Source: Streptomyces sp. V1I1
Lineage (GTDB): Bacteria; Actinomycetota; Actinomycetes; Streptomycetales; Streptomycetaceae
Direction of reading: 5' to 3'
Length of the DNA stretch: 64,000 bases
Assembly (NCBI RefSeq): GCF_030817355.1
Contig: NZ_JAUSZH010000001.1
Coordinates: 1,612,001 to 1,676,000, forward strand
Every line of letters begins with the position of its first letter. Position 1 is the stretch's first letter. Below are positions 1 through 7,317 of this stretch, piece by piece. The translations under genes and the position numbers were made by a program. The notes under the pieces are model-generated. The model saw nothing but the letters and a program-made list of their open reading frames with translations. It ran no database searches and was not told the origin of the DNA.

Positions 1-1106
1 CGCTGCTCGTCGCGCTGGTACTGGTGGCCGCCTCGGTCGTCGCGCTCTGGCCGCGTCCGGAGAAGGTCCAGGTCACGGCGTACTTCCCGCGCACGGTGGG
101 CATCTACCCCGGCTCGGACGTACGCGTCCTCGGTGTCCGGATCGGCGAGGTCAAGAAGATCACGCCGAGCGGCAACCGGGTGCGGGTGGAGCTGGAGTAC
201 GAGGCCGGGCGCAAGGTCCCCGCCGACGCCAAGGCCGCGATCATCAACTCCTCGGTGGTCAGCGACCGTTACGTACAGCTGCTGCCGGTGTACCGGAGCG
301 GGCCGGCGCTGAAGGACGGTGCCGTCATCCCCGAGGACCGGACGGCCGTCCCGGTCGAGCTGGACCGCGTCTTCGACAGCCTCCACACGACGGCCGAGGC
401 GCTCGGTCCGCGCGGGGCCAACACGGACGGTTCGCTGTCCCGGCTCCTCGGGGTGAGCGCGGACAACCTCCAGGGCCAGGGGAAGCAGATGCACCAGACG
501 GTGGAGGATCTGTCGCTGGCGGTCGGCACGCTGTCCGACGGCCGGAAGGACCTGTTCGGCACCGTACGGAATCTTCAGGTGTTCACGGCTGTTCTGGCGG
601 CCGACGACGACAGTGTCCGTTCCTTCAACGACAGCCTCGCCAAGGTGGCCGACCAGCTGGCCGGGGAGCGCAAGGACCTCGCGGCGGCGCTGCGGCACCT
701 GGGCGTGGCGCTGCGCGATGTGACGGAGTTCGTCAAGGCGAACAAGAAGTCGCTGACGGCCGATGTGAAGGGCCTGAGCAAGGTCACCAAGGTGCTCGTC
801 ACCCAGCGGGCGGCGCTGGCCGAACTGCTGGAGGTCGCCCCCACCGGGCTGTCCAATCTGCAGAACGCCTACAACCCGTCCTCCGGCACCCTCGACACCC
901 GTAACAACCCGGACCACCCCCAGGACCCGGCCGCGCTGCTGTGCTCGGTCCTGAAGACGACCGGCGACTCCGGTGGGAAGAACCCCGACTGCCGGGATCT
1001 GGAGAAGCTGTTCGACTCCCTTCCGAAGCTGTCGCCGAACGTGCCGACCGCGGGCACGGGACCGGTGGACAAGACCCTCGGCGGAATCCTGGAGGCCCGT
1101 GCATGA
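1..1106 (+). CDS. MCE-family lipid-transport protein, MceD-like position (5' end outside window)
   Basis: The reading frame is open from base 3 and encodes hydrophobic residues before the first internal GTG at 24, so the N-terminal membrane anchor begins outside the window. The anchor is followed by an MCE/MlaD domain (the segment from QVTAYFPRTVGIYPGSDV to about residue 115), then a long helical region that in this family builds the periplasm-spanning tube, and a Cys-containing tail. MCE proteins form hexameric lipid shuttles powered by YrbE permeases and an Mkl-type ATPase. The stop overlaps the next start as ATGA at 1103-1106. Its place before a lipoprotein MCE subunit matches MceD in actinobacterial mceA-F order; that letter is inferred from order only. 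Confidence 0.9.
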   Translation, partial: LLVALVLVAASVVALWPRPEKVQVTAYFPRTVGIYPGSDVRVLGVRIGEVKKITPSGNRVRVELEYEAGRKVPADAKAAIINSSVVSDRYVQLLPVYRSGPALKDGAVIPEDRTAVPVELDRVFDSLHTTAEALGPRGANTDGSLSRLLGVSADNLQGQGKQMHQTVEDLSLAVGTLSDGRKDLFGTVRNLQVFTAVLAADDDSVRSFNDSLAKVADQLAGERKDLAAALRHLGVALRDVTEFVKANKKSLTADVKGLSKVTKVLVTQRAALAELLEVAPTGLSNLQNAYNPSSGTLDTRNNPDHPQDPAALLCSVLKTTGDSGGKNPDCRDLEKLFDSLPKLSPNVPTAGTGPVDKTLGGILEARA

Positions 1107-2413
1107 GCGCGCTGCGCAAGGGGAGGGCAGCCGCCTGGGCGGCCGTCGGCTCGCTGTTGATTTCCGGCTGCGACATCAACGGGTGGTACGACGTCGACCT
1201 GCCCGGCGGCGCCGCCTCGGACGGCAATGCCTTCAAGGTCACCGTGGAGTTCAGGGACGTCCTCGATCTGGTTCCGCAGTCGTCCGTGAAGGTCAACAAC
1301 GTCACGGTGGGCGCCGTCGAGAAGGTGGAACTGGCCGGCTGGCACGCCAGGGTGCGGCTGCGGGTCGCCGATTCGGTGAAACTGCCCGCCAACGCGGTGG
1401 CCGAGCTGCGGCAGACCAGCATGCTCGGTGAGAAGTACGTGGCGCTGTCCGCCCCGGCGGGTACCGCGCCGGTCGGCAAGCTCGCCGACGGCGCCCGGAT
1501 CCCGCTGTCCCGCAGCGGCCGCAACCCGGAGATCGAAGAGGTGCTGGCCGCGTTGTCGGCTCTGCTCAACGGCGGCGGAGTGGCGCAGCTCAAAACCATC
1601 ACCGTGGAGCTGAACGAGGCCCTGGCGGGCCGGGAGAACCGGGTCAAGTCCCTGCTCACCGAGCTGGACACCTTCCTCGGCGGTCTCGACAGCCAGCGCG
1701 CGGAGATCATCCGCGCGCTGAACGGCATCGACCGGCTGTCCAAGCGACTCGCCAAGGAGAAGACGACGGTCGCCCAGGCCGTCGACACCATGCCGCCCGC
1801 GCTGAAGGTGCTGGCCGACCAGCGCAAGAACCTGACACGGATGCTCACGTCCCTGTCGAAGCTGGGCACGACGGGCACCCGGGTGATCAAGGCCTCGCGG
1901 GACGATGTGGTCGCGAATCTGACGAGCCTGCGGCCGATCCTGGAGCAGTTGAACAAGGCGGGCAACGACCTGCCCAACGCCCTGGAACTCATGACGACGT
2001 ATCCGTTCCCGCGCAGTGCGACGAATGCCATCAAGGGCGACTACGTCAATCTCAAGATCACCGCCGATCTGGATCTCGCGAGCATCTACGGCAACCTCGG
2101 CGACGGGAACGGGAACGGGAAGCCCAAACCCCCGGCGAAGCCCGGAGTTCCGGAAGTGCCGGGCGTCCCGGAGGTGCCCGAGGTGCCAGGAGTTCCCGGC
2201 CTGCCCCGACCCTCCACACCGACGTCCGGGCCAGGTGTTCCGGGCACTCCGAACGACCCGTCGGCCCCCGGCGATCCGCTGTGCCCACCGGTGTGCACCA
2301 GCGGCTACGCCTCGTACGACGAACCCACCGAAAACACCGAAAACGCCGACGGCTACCCGCCCGGAGTCGATTTCGCTCTCGCGGAGCTCATGCTGAAGGG
2401 GATGCAGCCGTGA
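1103..2413 (+). CDS. MCE-family lipoprotein (MceE/LprK-like)
   Basis: This 436-residue protein starts at the ATG overlapping the previous stop. Its N-terminus is a lipoprotein signal (MSALRKGRAAAW, hydrophobic core, lipobox LISGC with the lipidated Cys near residue 24). An MCE domain covers about residues 45-130, followed by a helical region. From about residue 340 it has a proline-rich linker containing PEVPGVPEVPEVPGVPG, and the C-terminus ends in an acidic segment with two Cys in a CPPVCT motif. In mycobacterial operons the fifth mce gene is the lipoprotein, which agrees with this position. The stop overlaps the next GTG start as GTGA. Confidence 0.9.
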   Translation: MSALRKGRAAAWAAVGSLLISGCDINGWYDVDLPGGAASDGNAFKVTVEFRDVLDLVPQSSVKVNNVTVGAVEKVELAGWHARVRLRVADSVKLPANAVAELRQTSMLGEKYVALSAPAGTAPVGKLADGARIPLSRSGRNPEIEEVLAALSALLNGGGVAQLKTITVELNEALAGRENRVKSLLTELDTFLGGLDSQRAEIIRALNGIDRLSKRLAKEKTTVAQAVDTMPPALKVLADQRKNLTRMLTSLSKLGTTGTRVIKASRDDVVANLTSLRPILEQLNKAGNDLPNALELMTTYPFPRSATNAIKGDYVNLKITADLDLASIYGNLGDGNGNGKPKPPAKPGVPEVPGVPEVPEVPGVPGLPRPSTPTSGPGVPGTPNDPSAPGDPLCPPVCTSGYASYDEPTENTENADGYPPGVDFALAELMLKGMQP

Positions 2414-3681
2414 TCACACGCAGCGTCAAGGCGCAGTTGGTCGCCTTCGCCGTCGTCACCGCCGTCGGCGTGTCCTACGTCGGCGCCCAGTACACGGGGC
2501 TGTCCGAAGCGGTCCTCGACCGCGGGTACACCGTGCGGGCCGACTTCGCCGCGTCCGGCGGCATCTTCAAGGGTGCCGAGGTCACCTATCGCGGAGTGCC
2601 GGTGGGCCGGGTCGGCGAGCTGCGGCTGACCGGCTCGGACGGCGTGTCGGTGGCGCTGGACATCGAGGACGGACAGCGGATACCGGCGGACACCCTGGCC
2701 GTGGTTGCGCACCGTTCGGCTGTCGGCGAGCAGTACGTCGATCTGCAGCCACGCGTTTCCAGCGGCCCCTATCTGAAGGACGGCAGCAGGATCGCCCGCG
2801 GTGACACGCGGGTGCCGCTGCCGTCCACGGACCTCGTCCTGAGTGTGGACCGCCTGGTGAAATCCGTCGGCAAGGAAGATCTGCGGATCACGGTCGACGA
2901 GCTGGGCAAGGCCTTCGCGGGCACCGGCCCGCACCTGAGCCGGCTGGTGGACTCGGGCAACCGGCTGATCGAGTCGGCGTCCGACTCGCTCCCGCAGACC
3001 ATCACGCTGATCGAGGACTCGCGCGTGGCCCTCAAGACGCAGTCCGACAAGGGCTCGGCCATCAAGTCGTTCTCCCGCGACCTGGCGGACCTCACCGCCG
3101 AGTTGAAGTCCAGTGACGGTGACATCCGCAGGCTGACCGGCGCGGGCGCGCCCGCGGCGAACGAGCTGAACTCGCTGCTGAAGGCCAACCGGACGCATCT
3201 TCCGGTGCTGTTGGGCAATCTCATCAGCGGCGGCCAGATCACGGTGGCGCGGCTGCCGGGCGTCGAGCAGTCGCTCGTCACCTTTCCCGTGGTGGTCGCG
3301 GGCAGCTTCACCGTGATCCCGGGCGACGGCACCACCCACTTCGGCATGGTCGTCAATGCCGACGAGCCGCCGGCGTGCCGGCAGGGCTACGGGACACAGC
3401 GCCGCGACCCCGCGGACACGAGCGAGCGTCCGGCGAACACCGCCGCACGCTGCACGGCCCCGCGCGGCGGCAAGACCTCGGTCCGCGGCGCACAGAACGC
3501 GCCCGGAGCCTCGGGTTCCAGCGGGGCCGGCCCGGCCGCGTTCATCACCCCCTACGACCCGGAGACCGGCGCCGCAGCCGGCCCGGACGGATCGTTCGTC
3601 GAGATCGGCTCGACGGGCGGAGAACAGAATGTGTTCGGAAAGGACTCGTGGCAATGGCTGCTCGTCGGACCGATGGCATGA
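2410..3681 (+). CDS. MCE-family protein (MceF-like position)
   Basis: A 423-residue protein starting at GTG 2410, which overlaps the upstream stop by 4 bp. An N-terminal membrane segment (ITRSVKAQLVAFAVVTAVG) is followed by an MCE domain at about residues 35-120 and an amphipathic helical region. The tail, from about residue 320, is low-complexity and contains a Cys pair. It is the last MCE subunit of the operon, hence the MceF-like label. The longer upstream reading frame beginning at 2281 overlaps the lipoprotein gene and is not used. The stop overlaps the next ATG as ATGA, so the operon is translationally coupled across four genes. Confidence 0.9.
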   Translation: MITRSVKAQLVAFAVVTAVGVSYVGAQYTGLSEAVLDRGYTVRADFAASGGIFKGAEVTYRGVPVGRVGELRLTGSDGVSVALDIEDGQRIPADTLAVVAHRSAVGEQYVDLQPRVSSGPYLKDGSRIARGDTRVPLPSTDLVLSVDRLVKSVGKEDLRITVDELGKAFAGTGPHLSRLVDSGNRLIESASDSLPQTITLIEDSRVALKTQSDKGSAIKSFSRDLADLTAELKSSDGDIRRLTGAGAPAANELNSLLKANRTHLPVLLGNLISGGQITVARLPGVEQSLVTFPVVVAGSFTVIPGDGTTHFGMVVNADEPPACRQGYGTQRRDPADTSERPANTAARCTAPRGGKTSVRGAQNAPGASGSSGAGPAAFITPYDPETGAAAGPDGSFVEIGSTGGEQNVFGKDSWQWLLVGPMA

Positions 3682-4229
3682 CCGGCGGTCGCGTCGCGCA
3701 CGCGACACGGCGGCTGCGCGAACTGGGTATCAGACTGGTCGAGGCCGCACGGCGCGGGAGGGCACTGCCCGCGACGCTCGCAGCGGCGACGGCCGTGACA
3801 ACGGTGCTGAGCGTGTGGCTGGCTGTCCAGGTGTACGAGCAGCGCGCGGAGGAGCAGCGGCATCAGGCCATTCTGGCCGCGGCACGCCAGTCGGCGCTGA
3901 ACTTCACCTCGCTCGACTACCGGCACTACGCACGGGACAGTCAGACCGTGCTGAAGGGCTCCTCCGGCGACTTCAAGGAACAGTTCGCGGCGCAGACCGC
4001 GGAGCTCACGAAGCTGGTGGCCGCGAACAAGTCGGTCTCCGAGGGCCAGGTGCTCGAAGCGGGCATCACCCGGGCCGACGAGAAAACCGCCCGGGTCCTG
4101 GTGGTCGCCGACAGCAAGGTGACCAACACCGCCGCCCCCCAGGGGCAGGCTCGCACCTACCGGCTGCAGCTCGACCTTGTACTCGAGAACGGTCGCTGGC
4201 TGACGTCCAACGTCGAGTTCGTCGGCTGA
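3678..4229 (+). CDS. Mce-associated membrane protein
   Basis: A 183-residue protein with one N-terminal membrane helix (about residues 30-52) and an extracytoplasmic domain containing the phrase LNFTSLDYRHYARD and an SNVEFVG end. This is the usual architecture of Mce-associated (Mas) proteins that follow mceF and have an NTF2-like outer domain. I chose the ATG that overlaps the mceF-like stop by 4 bp, consistent with the rest of the operon; an ATG at 3654 is in frame but would extend 28 bp into the upstream gene. It presumably stabilises the Mce complex at the membrane, a role known for mycobacterial Mas proteins and inferred here. Confidence 0.8.
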   Translation: MTGGRVAHATRRLRELGIRLVEAARRGRALPATLAAATAVTTVLSVWLAVQVYEQRAEEQRHQAILAAARQSALNFTSLDYRHYARDSQTVLKGSSGDFKEQFAAQTAELTKLVAANKSVSEGQVLEAGITRADEKTARVLVVADSKVTNTAAPQGQARTYRLQLDLVLENGRWLTSNVEFVG

Positions 4230-4275
4230 CCGCGTCGCCCGGACACACCCCGTACCACCAGTGAGGAGAGACACC

Positions 4276-5073
4276 GTGGCGAACCCCAGCACGCGGAGCC
4301 GCCGCGCCGGCTCACCCGGAAGCCGGTCCTTGGCCGCGGCCGCCCGCGCCGCAGCCAGACGCGCCGAGCGCACCGGCCCCGACTCAGGTCCTGAATCCGC
4401 TCCCGACTCAGGTCCTGAATCCGCTCCCGGCTCAGGTCCTGACTCCGGTCTCGACTCTCGTCGCGACTCCGCTCCTGACTCCGGTCTCGACGACATGCAG
4501 GTCCCGGCCCTGGTGGGCGTCGGACGGGTCCTGCAGACGGAGGACCCCGTTGAGGAACGCCCTGGGGGGCGGCGGCGCGGACTCGTAACCGCTGTGCTCG
4601 CCGTCCTGGTCGTGGCGGGGCTGGTCGCAGTCACGGTGCTCGGGTGGAAGTACGGGGACGCCCGGCAGACGGAACGGGCGCGGGCACAGGCACTGGCGAC
4701 CGCGCAGAAGGCGGCTCCCGTGATCCTGTCGTACGACCACCGGCATCTGGACCGGGATTTCGACGCGGCGCGCGCCCACCTCACGGGTTCCTTCCGTGAC
4801 GAGTACCGGCGGACGACCACGAAGGTGGTGGCCCCGACCGCCAAGAAGTACAAGGGCGTGGTCAAGGCGACGGTGGTGAAACCTGCGGGCGGCGGCGCGC
4901 CGGCGGCATCGGTGGTGTCGGCCTCACCGGACCGGGCCGTCGTGCTGCTCTTCGTCAACCAGGTCACCAGCAGCACCCAGATTTCCGGCCCCCGCGTGGA
5001 CCTGAACCGGGTACGGATGACCCTCACGCTCACCTCCGGGGGCTGGAAGGTGAGCGCGGTCGACGCTCTGTAG
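4276..5073 (+). CDS. Mce-associated membrane protein with N-terminal octapeptide repeats
   Basis: 265 residues from GTG 4276, preceded by GAGGAG at a good distance; a GTG at 4261 lacks such a site. The cytoplasmic N-terminus is Arg/Ala rich, then carries Asp/Ser/Gly/Pro-rich repeats of about eight residues (DSGPESAP twice, then degenerate copies) at about residues 36-75. One membrane helix lies at about residues 100-122. The outer domain again has the Mas-type phrase VILSYDHRHLDRDF and ends in GGWKVSAVDAL. It is separated by 46 bp from the first Mas gene and is the last gene before a strong terminator, so it closes the operon. Confidence 0.8.
   Translation: MANPSTRSRRAGSPGSRSLAAAARAAARRAERTGPDSGPESAPDSGPESAPGSGPDSGLDSRRDSAPDSGLDDMQVPALVGVGRVLQTEDPVEERPGGRRRGLVTAVLAVLVVAGLVAVTVLGWKYGDARQTERARAQALATAQKAAPVILSYDHRHLDRDFDAARAHLTGSFRDEYRRTTTKVVAPTAKKYKGVVKATVVKPAGGGAPAASVVSASPDRAVVLLFVNQVTSSTQISGPRVDLNRVRMTLTLTSGGWKVSAVDAL
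4381..4428 (+). repeat. 24-bp tandem repeat inside the second Mas gene
   Basis: Two perfect copies of a 24-bp unit (4381-4404 and 4405-4428) encode DSGPESAP twice. Degenerate copies continue to about 4490 and encode GSGPDSGL, DSRRDSAP and DSGLDD. The frame is preserved because the unit is a multiple of three. Confidence 0.9.
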
Positions 5074-5124
5074 CGCCCGTACGCGCCCCGCCGCGCGGGC
5101 CGTACCCACCCGAGATCCACCAGT

Positions 5125-5190
5125 GCCTCCCGAGCCGGGACGGCGGAAGCCTGAACAGGCCTTCCGCCCCCGCTCGGGAGGCTCTTTTTG
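5125..5190 (+). terminator. Rho-independent terminator of the mce operon
   Basis: A long stem starts with GCCTCCCGAGC (5125-5135) and ends with its exact complement GCTCGGGAGGC (5172-5182). An inner stem pairs GGCGGAAGCCTG with CAGGCCTTCCGCC. It is followed by TCTTTTTG. It lies 52 bp after the last Mas stop. Confidence 0.85.
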
Positions 5191-5201
5191 TGGGCCCGCC
5201 C

Positions 5202-5266
5202 TTGACAGCACTCCCGCCCGCCAGGCAATCTTCCGTTAAGCAGAAACTTACTTCCGCAATACGGAA
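5202..5266 (+). promoter_or_regulatory. hyi promoter with two 15-bp palindromic operators
   Basis: A -35 match TTGACA at 5202-5207 is followed 18 bp later by a -10-like CAATCT (5226-5231). Two palindromes sit immediately downstream: TTCCGTTAAGCAGAA (5231-5245) and TTCCGCAATACGGAA (5252-5266), 21 bp centre to centre. The second overlaps the GGAAGGAG ribosome-binding site. A repressor bound here would cover the start of transcription and translation. The same arrangement occurs before gcl (11230-11296). The likely regulator is an IclR/AllR-type protein, by analogy with actinobacterial glyoxylate and allantoin genes; that identity is inferred. Confidence 0.75.
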
Positions 5267-5280
5267 GGAGCGCACCCCTT

Positions 5281-6120
5281 ATGGGATACACGGACCAGCG
5301 CTTCGATGTGAACCTTTCGATCCTCTTCACGGAACTCCCGCTCCTGGAGCGCCCGGCGGCCGCGGCCGCCGCCGGCTTCACCGCGGTCGAGCTGTGGTGG
5401 CCGTGGATCGAGGCCCCCGTCCCGCCGCAGGCCGAGCTCGACGCCCTCAAGAAGGCGCTCGACGACGCCGGCACCCAGCTCGTGGGCCTGAACTTCTACG
5501 CCGGGCAGCTGCCGGGCCCCGACCGCGGCGCGCTCTCCGTGCCCGGCAAGGAGTCCGACCGCTTCCGCGCCAACATCGACGTGGCCGCGGAATTCGCCGC
5601 CTCGGTCGGCTGCAAGGCCCTCAACGCTCTGTACGGCAACCGCGTCGAGGGCATCGACCCGCAGATCCAGGACGCATTCGCCCTGGAGAACCTGGTGCTC
5701 GCCGCCCGCGCCGCCGACCGGGTAGGCGCGATCCTGCTGGTCGAGACCCTGAACAAGCCCGAGTCCCCGCTCTACCCGCTGGTGAGCGCCCCGGCCGCGA
5801 TGGCGATCGTCGACAAGGTGAACGTGGCGACGGGCCTCGGCAACGCGAAGTTCCTCCTCGACATCTACCACCTGTCGATGAATGGCGAGGACGTCAGCCA
5901 GGTCATCACGGCGTACGCCGACAAGACCGGCCACGTCCAGATCGCGGACAACCCGGGCCGCGGCGCCCCGGGCACCGGCTCGCTGCCGCTGGAACAGCTG
6001 CTCGACGAGCTGACGAAGGCCGGTTACGACGGCTGGATCGGCCTGGAGTACAAGGCCGGCGACCGCCCGAGCGCGGAGTCCTTCGACTGGCTCCCGGCCG
6101 AGGCCCGAGCGGCCCGCTGA
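5281..6120 (+). CDS. hyi: Hydroxypyruvate isomerase
   Basis: A 279-residue TIM-barrel protein of the sugar phosphate isomerase/epimerase family. It interconverts hydroxypyruvate and tartronate semialdehyde in glyoxylate assimilation. Family features visible include the N-terminal FDVNLSILFTELPLLER, the GFTAVELWWPW strand, NALYGNR, LVETLNKPESP, LLDIYHLS and GHVQIADNPGRGAPGTG, and length is normal. The GGAAGGAG site lies 9 bp before the ATG. It is followed after 37 bp by glxR, with which it probably forms an operon, and it shares operator architecture with gcl. Confidence 0.93.
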   Translation: MGYTDQRFDVNLSILFTELPLLERPAAAAAAGFTAVELWWPWIEAPVPPQAELDALKKALDDAGTQLVGLNFYAGQLPGPDRGALSVPGKESDRFRANIDVAAEFAASVGCKALNALYGNRVEGIDPQIQDAFALENLVLAARAADRVGAILLVETLNKPESPLYPLVSAPAAMAIVDKVNVATGLGNAKFLLDIYHLSMNGEDVSQVITAYADKTGHVQIADNPGRGAPGTGSLPLEQLLDELTKAGYDGWIGLEYKAGDRPSAESFDWLPAEARAAR

Positions 6121-6157
6121 ACTCGCAGACGCAACAAGCTTTCAGGAAGGCACCCTC

Positions 6158-7144
6158 ATGAGCACTCTCGCTGATTCCTCCCGCCCTGCCCCCGCTGGCT
6201 CCTCCAGCCCGGCCCGCGCTGGCTCCTCCCGCCCGGCCCGCGCTGGCTCCTCCCGCCCGGCCCGCCCTGCGATTGCCTGGATCGGCCTCGGCATCATGGG
6301 CTCCCCCATGTCCGAGAACCTCCTGAAGGCGGGTTACGACGTCACCGGCTTCACGCTGGAGCGGGACAAGCTGGACCGGCTGGCCGCGGCCGGCGGCAGC
6401 GCCGCGTCCTCGATCGCCGAGGCCGTCAAGGACGCCGACGTCGTCATCACGATGGTGCCCGCGTCCCCGCAGGTCGAGGCCATCGCGTACGGCCCCGACG
6501 GCATCCTGGAGAACGCGAGGCCGGGCGCCCTGCTGATCGACATGTCCTCGATCACCCCGCAGACCTCGGTGGACCTGGGCAAGGCCGGTACGGAGAAGGG
6601 CATCCGCGTGCTGGACGCCCCGGTCTCCGGCGGCGAGGCCGGCGCGATCGAGGCCGTACTGTCGATCATGGTCGGCGGCGAGCAGGCCGACTTCGACAGC
6701 GCCAGGCCGATCCTCGAGGCCCTCGGCAAGACCATCGTGCTGTGCGGCCCGCACGGCTCCGGCCAGACGGTGAAGGCCGCCAACCAGCTGATCGTCGCGG
6801 TCAACATCCAGGCCTGCGCCGAGGCCGTGGTCTTCCTCGAGAAGTCCGGCGTGAACCTCCAGGCGGCCCTGGACGTCCTCAATGGCGGTCTGGCCGGCTC
6901 GACCGTGCTGACCCGCAAGAAGGACAACTTCCTCAACCGGGACTTCAAGCCCGGCTTCCGGATCGAGCTGCACCACAAGGACATGGGCATCGTCACCGAC
7001 GCCGCCCGCAATGTCGGCGCCGCACTGCCCGTCGGCTCGGTGGTCGCCCAGCTGGTCGGCTCGCTGCGCGCCCAGGGCGACGGCGGCCTCGACCACTCCG
7101 CCCTGCTGCGCTCCGTCGAGCGTCTCTCCGGCCAGCAGGTCTGA
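6158..7144 (+). CDS. glxR: 2-hydroxy-3-oxopropionate (tartronate semialdehyde) reductase
   Basis: A 328-residue beta-hydroxyacid dehydrogenase that reduces tartronate semialdehyde to glycerate with NAD(P)H. The dinucleotide fold starts at IGLGIMGSPMSENL (about residue 44), followed by the substrate motif DAPVSGGEAGA and the catalytic-lysine segment GSGQTVKAANQ. The C-terminal all-alpha domain contains HHKDMGIV. Odd feature: about 35 extra residues precede the Rossmann fold and consist of an AGSSRPAR octapeptide repeat encoded by 24-bp tandem repeats. It lies 37 bp after hyi, with AGGAAGG before its ATG. Confidence 0.93.
   Translation: MSTLADSSRPAPAGSSSPARAGSSRPARAGSSRPARPAIAWIGLGIMGSPMSENLLKAGYDVTGFTLERDKLDRLAAAGGSAASSIAEAVKDADVVITMVPASPQVEAIAYGPDGILENARPGALLIDMSSITPQTSVDLGKAGTEKGIRVLDAPVSGGEAGAIEAVLSIMVGGEQADFDSARPILEALGKTIVLCGPHGSGQTVKAANQLIVAVNIQACAEAVVFLEKSGVNLQAALDVLNGGLAGSTVLTRKKDNFLNRDFKPGFRIELHHKDMGIVTDAARNVGAALPVGSVVAQLVGSLRAQGDGGLDHSALLRSVERLSGQQV
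6194..6265 (+). repeat. 24-bp tandem repeat in the glxR N-terminus
   Basis: Three head-to-tail 24-bp units (6194-6217, 6218-6241, 6242-6265). The last two are identical, and the first differs by one base. They encode AGSSSPAR, AGSSRPAR and AGSSRPAR ahead of the catalytic domain. Confidence 0.93.
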
Positions 7145-7230
7145 CTCCCAGATTTCCGGGCGGCGTTGGCGCTGACACCTGTCCTGTCGCGCCCAGGCGC
7201 CGGCGCCGCCCGGAACACCACCCTTCATTT

Positions 7231-7245
7231 TCAACAAACTGTTGA
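7231..7245. promoter_or_regulatory. Palindrome upstream of the catalase gene
   Basis: TCAACAAACTGTTGA is a perfect 6-bp inverted repeat around a 3-bp centre, 72 bp before the catalase ATG. It is unrelated in sequence to the TTCCG-type operators of hyi and gcl, suggesting that the catalase gene answers to a separate regulator. The regulator is unknown. Confidence 0.5.
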
Positions 7246-7317
7246 CGTGATCTTCGAGTCGAATTTACGCTCCTCGCACCGCCAGCAGCTCCAGCACGGA
7301 AGGTCAATCCCGCCACC

